Assembly: GCA_017434525.1 (NCBI GenBank)
Contig: JAFRFD010000022.1
Coordinates: 1-42,744 of the forward strand
Reading direction: 5' to 3'
Source: Methanobrevibacter sp.
GTDB taxonomy: Archaea; Methanobacteriota; Methanobacteria; Methanobacteriales; Methanobacteriaceae
Length of the DNA: 42,744 nucleotides
The notes under the pieces are model-generated. The model was not told the DNA's origin. It worked only from the letters and a program-made list of their open reading frames with translations, and made no database searches. This document shows positions 41,989 through 42,744 of this stretch, piece after piece. The position numbers and the translations under genes were made by a program. Each line of letters begins with the position of its first letter. Position 1 is the stretch's first letter.

Positions 41989-42447
41989 TTAAAAAACATC
42001 TATAGCCGGTTTCATACTATGAATTAAATTTTTTAATAAACTGTCTGAATTTGAATCTCCATCCCATGTGAAAGCTTCATATGTCATTCCATCTTTAACA
42101 AACCAATAATGAATTACATTTGGATTTTTATTACTTATGGATTTAATCACTTCAACTTCCCCAAAACTAAATTTTGAAAAGTTAAGAGTATCATTTTCAC
42201 TAACTTTGGCTGCATTGTATTTTTCTATAACATTATTTATATTATCATCTGAAACTTCTTTTACTAAGCACATATGGTCTGTTTCGGAAGTTATATTTGA
42301 ACAATATTCCCTATCAACAACATGATAACCTTCAGGAACTGTAAAATAAGCATTTCCAATTTTTACTGTATTATATGTATAAAAACAAAAACCTAAAATT
42401 AAAATTGCAATTATTATGAAACCAATAGCCAACAATTTCTTATTCAT
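41989..42447 (-). CDS. Membrane-anchored small protein with PsbP-like domain
   Basis: Protein of 152 residues. It begins with a lysine-containing start and a 20-residue hydrophobic helix (LLAIGFIIIAILILGFCFYT at 5-24), a signal anchor or uncleaved signal, so the rest lies outside the cytoplasm. The exported part carries a VPEGY motif, then a pattern of strands and helices ending in VKDGMTYEAFTWDG and LIHSMKP. The same pattern occurs inside the GT10 protein (VSIPQGY ... KNGTKYHIFEKG ... LVDSI, residues 75-190). The fold is probably of the PsbP/small alpha-beta sandwich type. The function is unknown. The ATG at 42447 is favoured over GTG at 42456 by a GGTGGG site. Confidence 0.65.
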   Translation of the reverse strand: MNKKLLAIGFIIIAILILGFCFYTYNTVKIGNAYFTVPEGYHVVDREYCSNITSETDHMCLVKEVSDDNINNVIEKYNAAKVSENDTLNFSKFSFGEVEVIKSISNKNPNVIHYWFVKDGMTYEAFTWDGDSNSDSLLKNLIHSMKPAIDVF

Positions 42448-42612
42448 TAATCCCACCTTATTTATTATAATTAGACATTATGATTAATATATTTTTATAT
42501 ATGCCTAGTTTGAAATAATAAAAAAATATAAAAGTTCCGTGATAAATTTTAGAGTTAATTAAAATAAACAAAACCAAACCCAATACTGATTAATATCATA
42601 AATTATAGTATT

Positions 42613-42744
42613 TTACGAAATGTTTACCCCAAAAAATTTCATCACCCAATTTTCATAATATGAAATTTGATCAACTTTTTCATAAAATTTTATCTCAAAG
42701 AGTTCAGTTAATTCATTCAATGAATAATAATTCTCATTATACAA
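42613..42744 (-). CDS. 3' end of a gene leaving the window
   Basis: On the minus strand 43 sense codons run from the right edge of the window to a TAA at 42613-42615. The peptide ends YYENWVMKFFGVNIS, with codon use like a real gene. Family unknown; only the C-terminus is visible, and the start lies beyond the window. Confidence 0.55.
   Translation of the reverse strand: MYNENYYSLNELTELFEIKFYEKVDQISYYENWVMKFFGVNIS

Overview
The window reads as chromosomal DNA of a methanogenic archaeon of the Methanobacteriales, most likely a gut-type Methanobrevibacter. The strongest pointer is a paralogue of MtrA, the corrinoid subunit of the methanogen methyl-H4MPT:coenzyme M methyltransferase. Strong AT richness, GGTGAT/GGAGG-type ribosome binding sites, T-run 3' ends and a large surface-glycan repertoire fit the same group. 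I see no rRNA, tRNA or CRISPR array. The genus is an inference.

Layout. 1-138: tandem 23-bp repeat. 0.2-1.6 kb: HIRAN and ARPP-1 gene pair. 1.5-3.8 kb: a type I restriction-like M/S pair whose M subunit has lost its catalytic motifs. 3.9-11.4 kb: ordinary chromosomal genes (hypothetical protein, soluble MtrA paralogue, PAP2 phosphatase, nitroreductase, GT2-CDP-glycerol glycerophosphotransferase fusion, bacterial-type MetK). 11.6-17.5 kb: an accessory stretch with a HEPN pair, a zinc-ribbon metallopeptidase facing a five-zinc-ribbon SAP protein, and a divergent DUF2971/FRG pair. 17.8-41.2 kb: a large cell-surface polysaccharide locus. 41.3-42.7 kb: methyltransferase, small membrane-anchored protein, and the 3' end of a gene leaving the window.

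The polysaccharide locus makes its own precursors: GalU and Glf (UDP-glucose, UDP-galactofuranose), a UDP-glucose dehydrogenase (UDP-glucuronate), and a four-gene operon of Gmd, an Fcl/ColC-type reductase, a ColD-type dehydratase with His in place of the PLP lysine, and a GDP-mannose pyrophosphorylase-cupin fusion. The latter set is what GDP-L-colitose synthesis needs, with GDP-L-fucose as a possible side product. A GT10 (fucosyltransferase family) gene lies directly upstream, followed by a decayed copy of its own 3' end. Several multi-domain GT2, GT2-GT8 and GT4 enzymes and a Wzm/Wzt-type ABC exporter complete the pathway. A 1777-bp insertion sequence with perfect 24-bp inverted ends and a 7-bp target duplication sits between the divergent halves of the locus.

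The most interesting items are the colitose-type pathway in an archaeon, the GT10 enzyme fused to a domain that recurs in the last complete protein of the window, the catalytically degenerate M/S pair, the soluble MtrA, and the DUF2971/FRG and HEPN gene pairs as candidate defence or stress modules.
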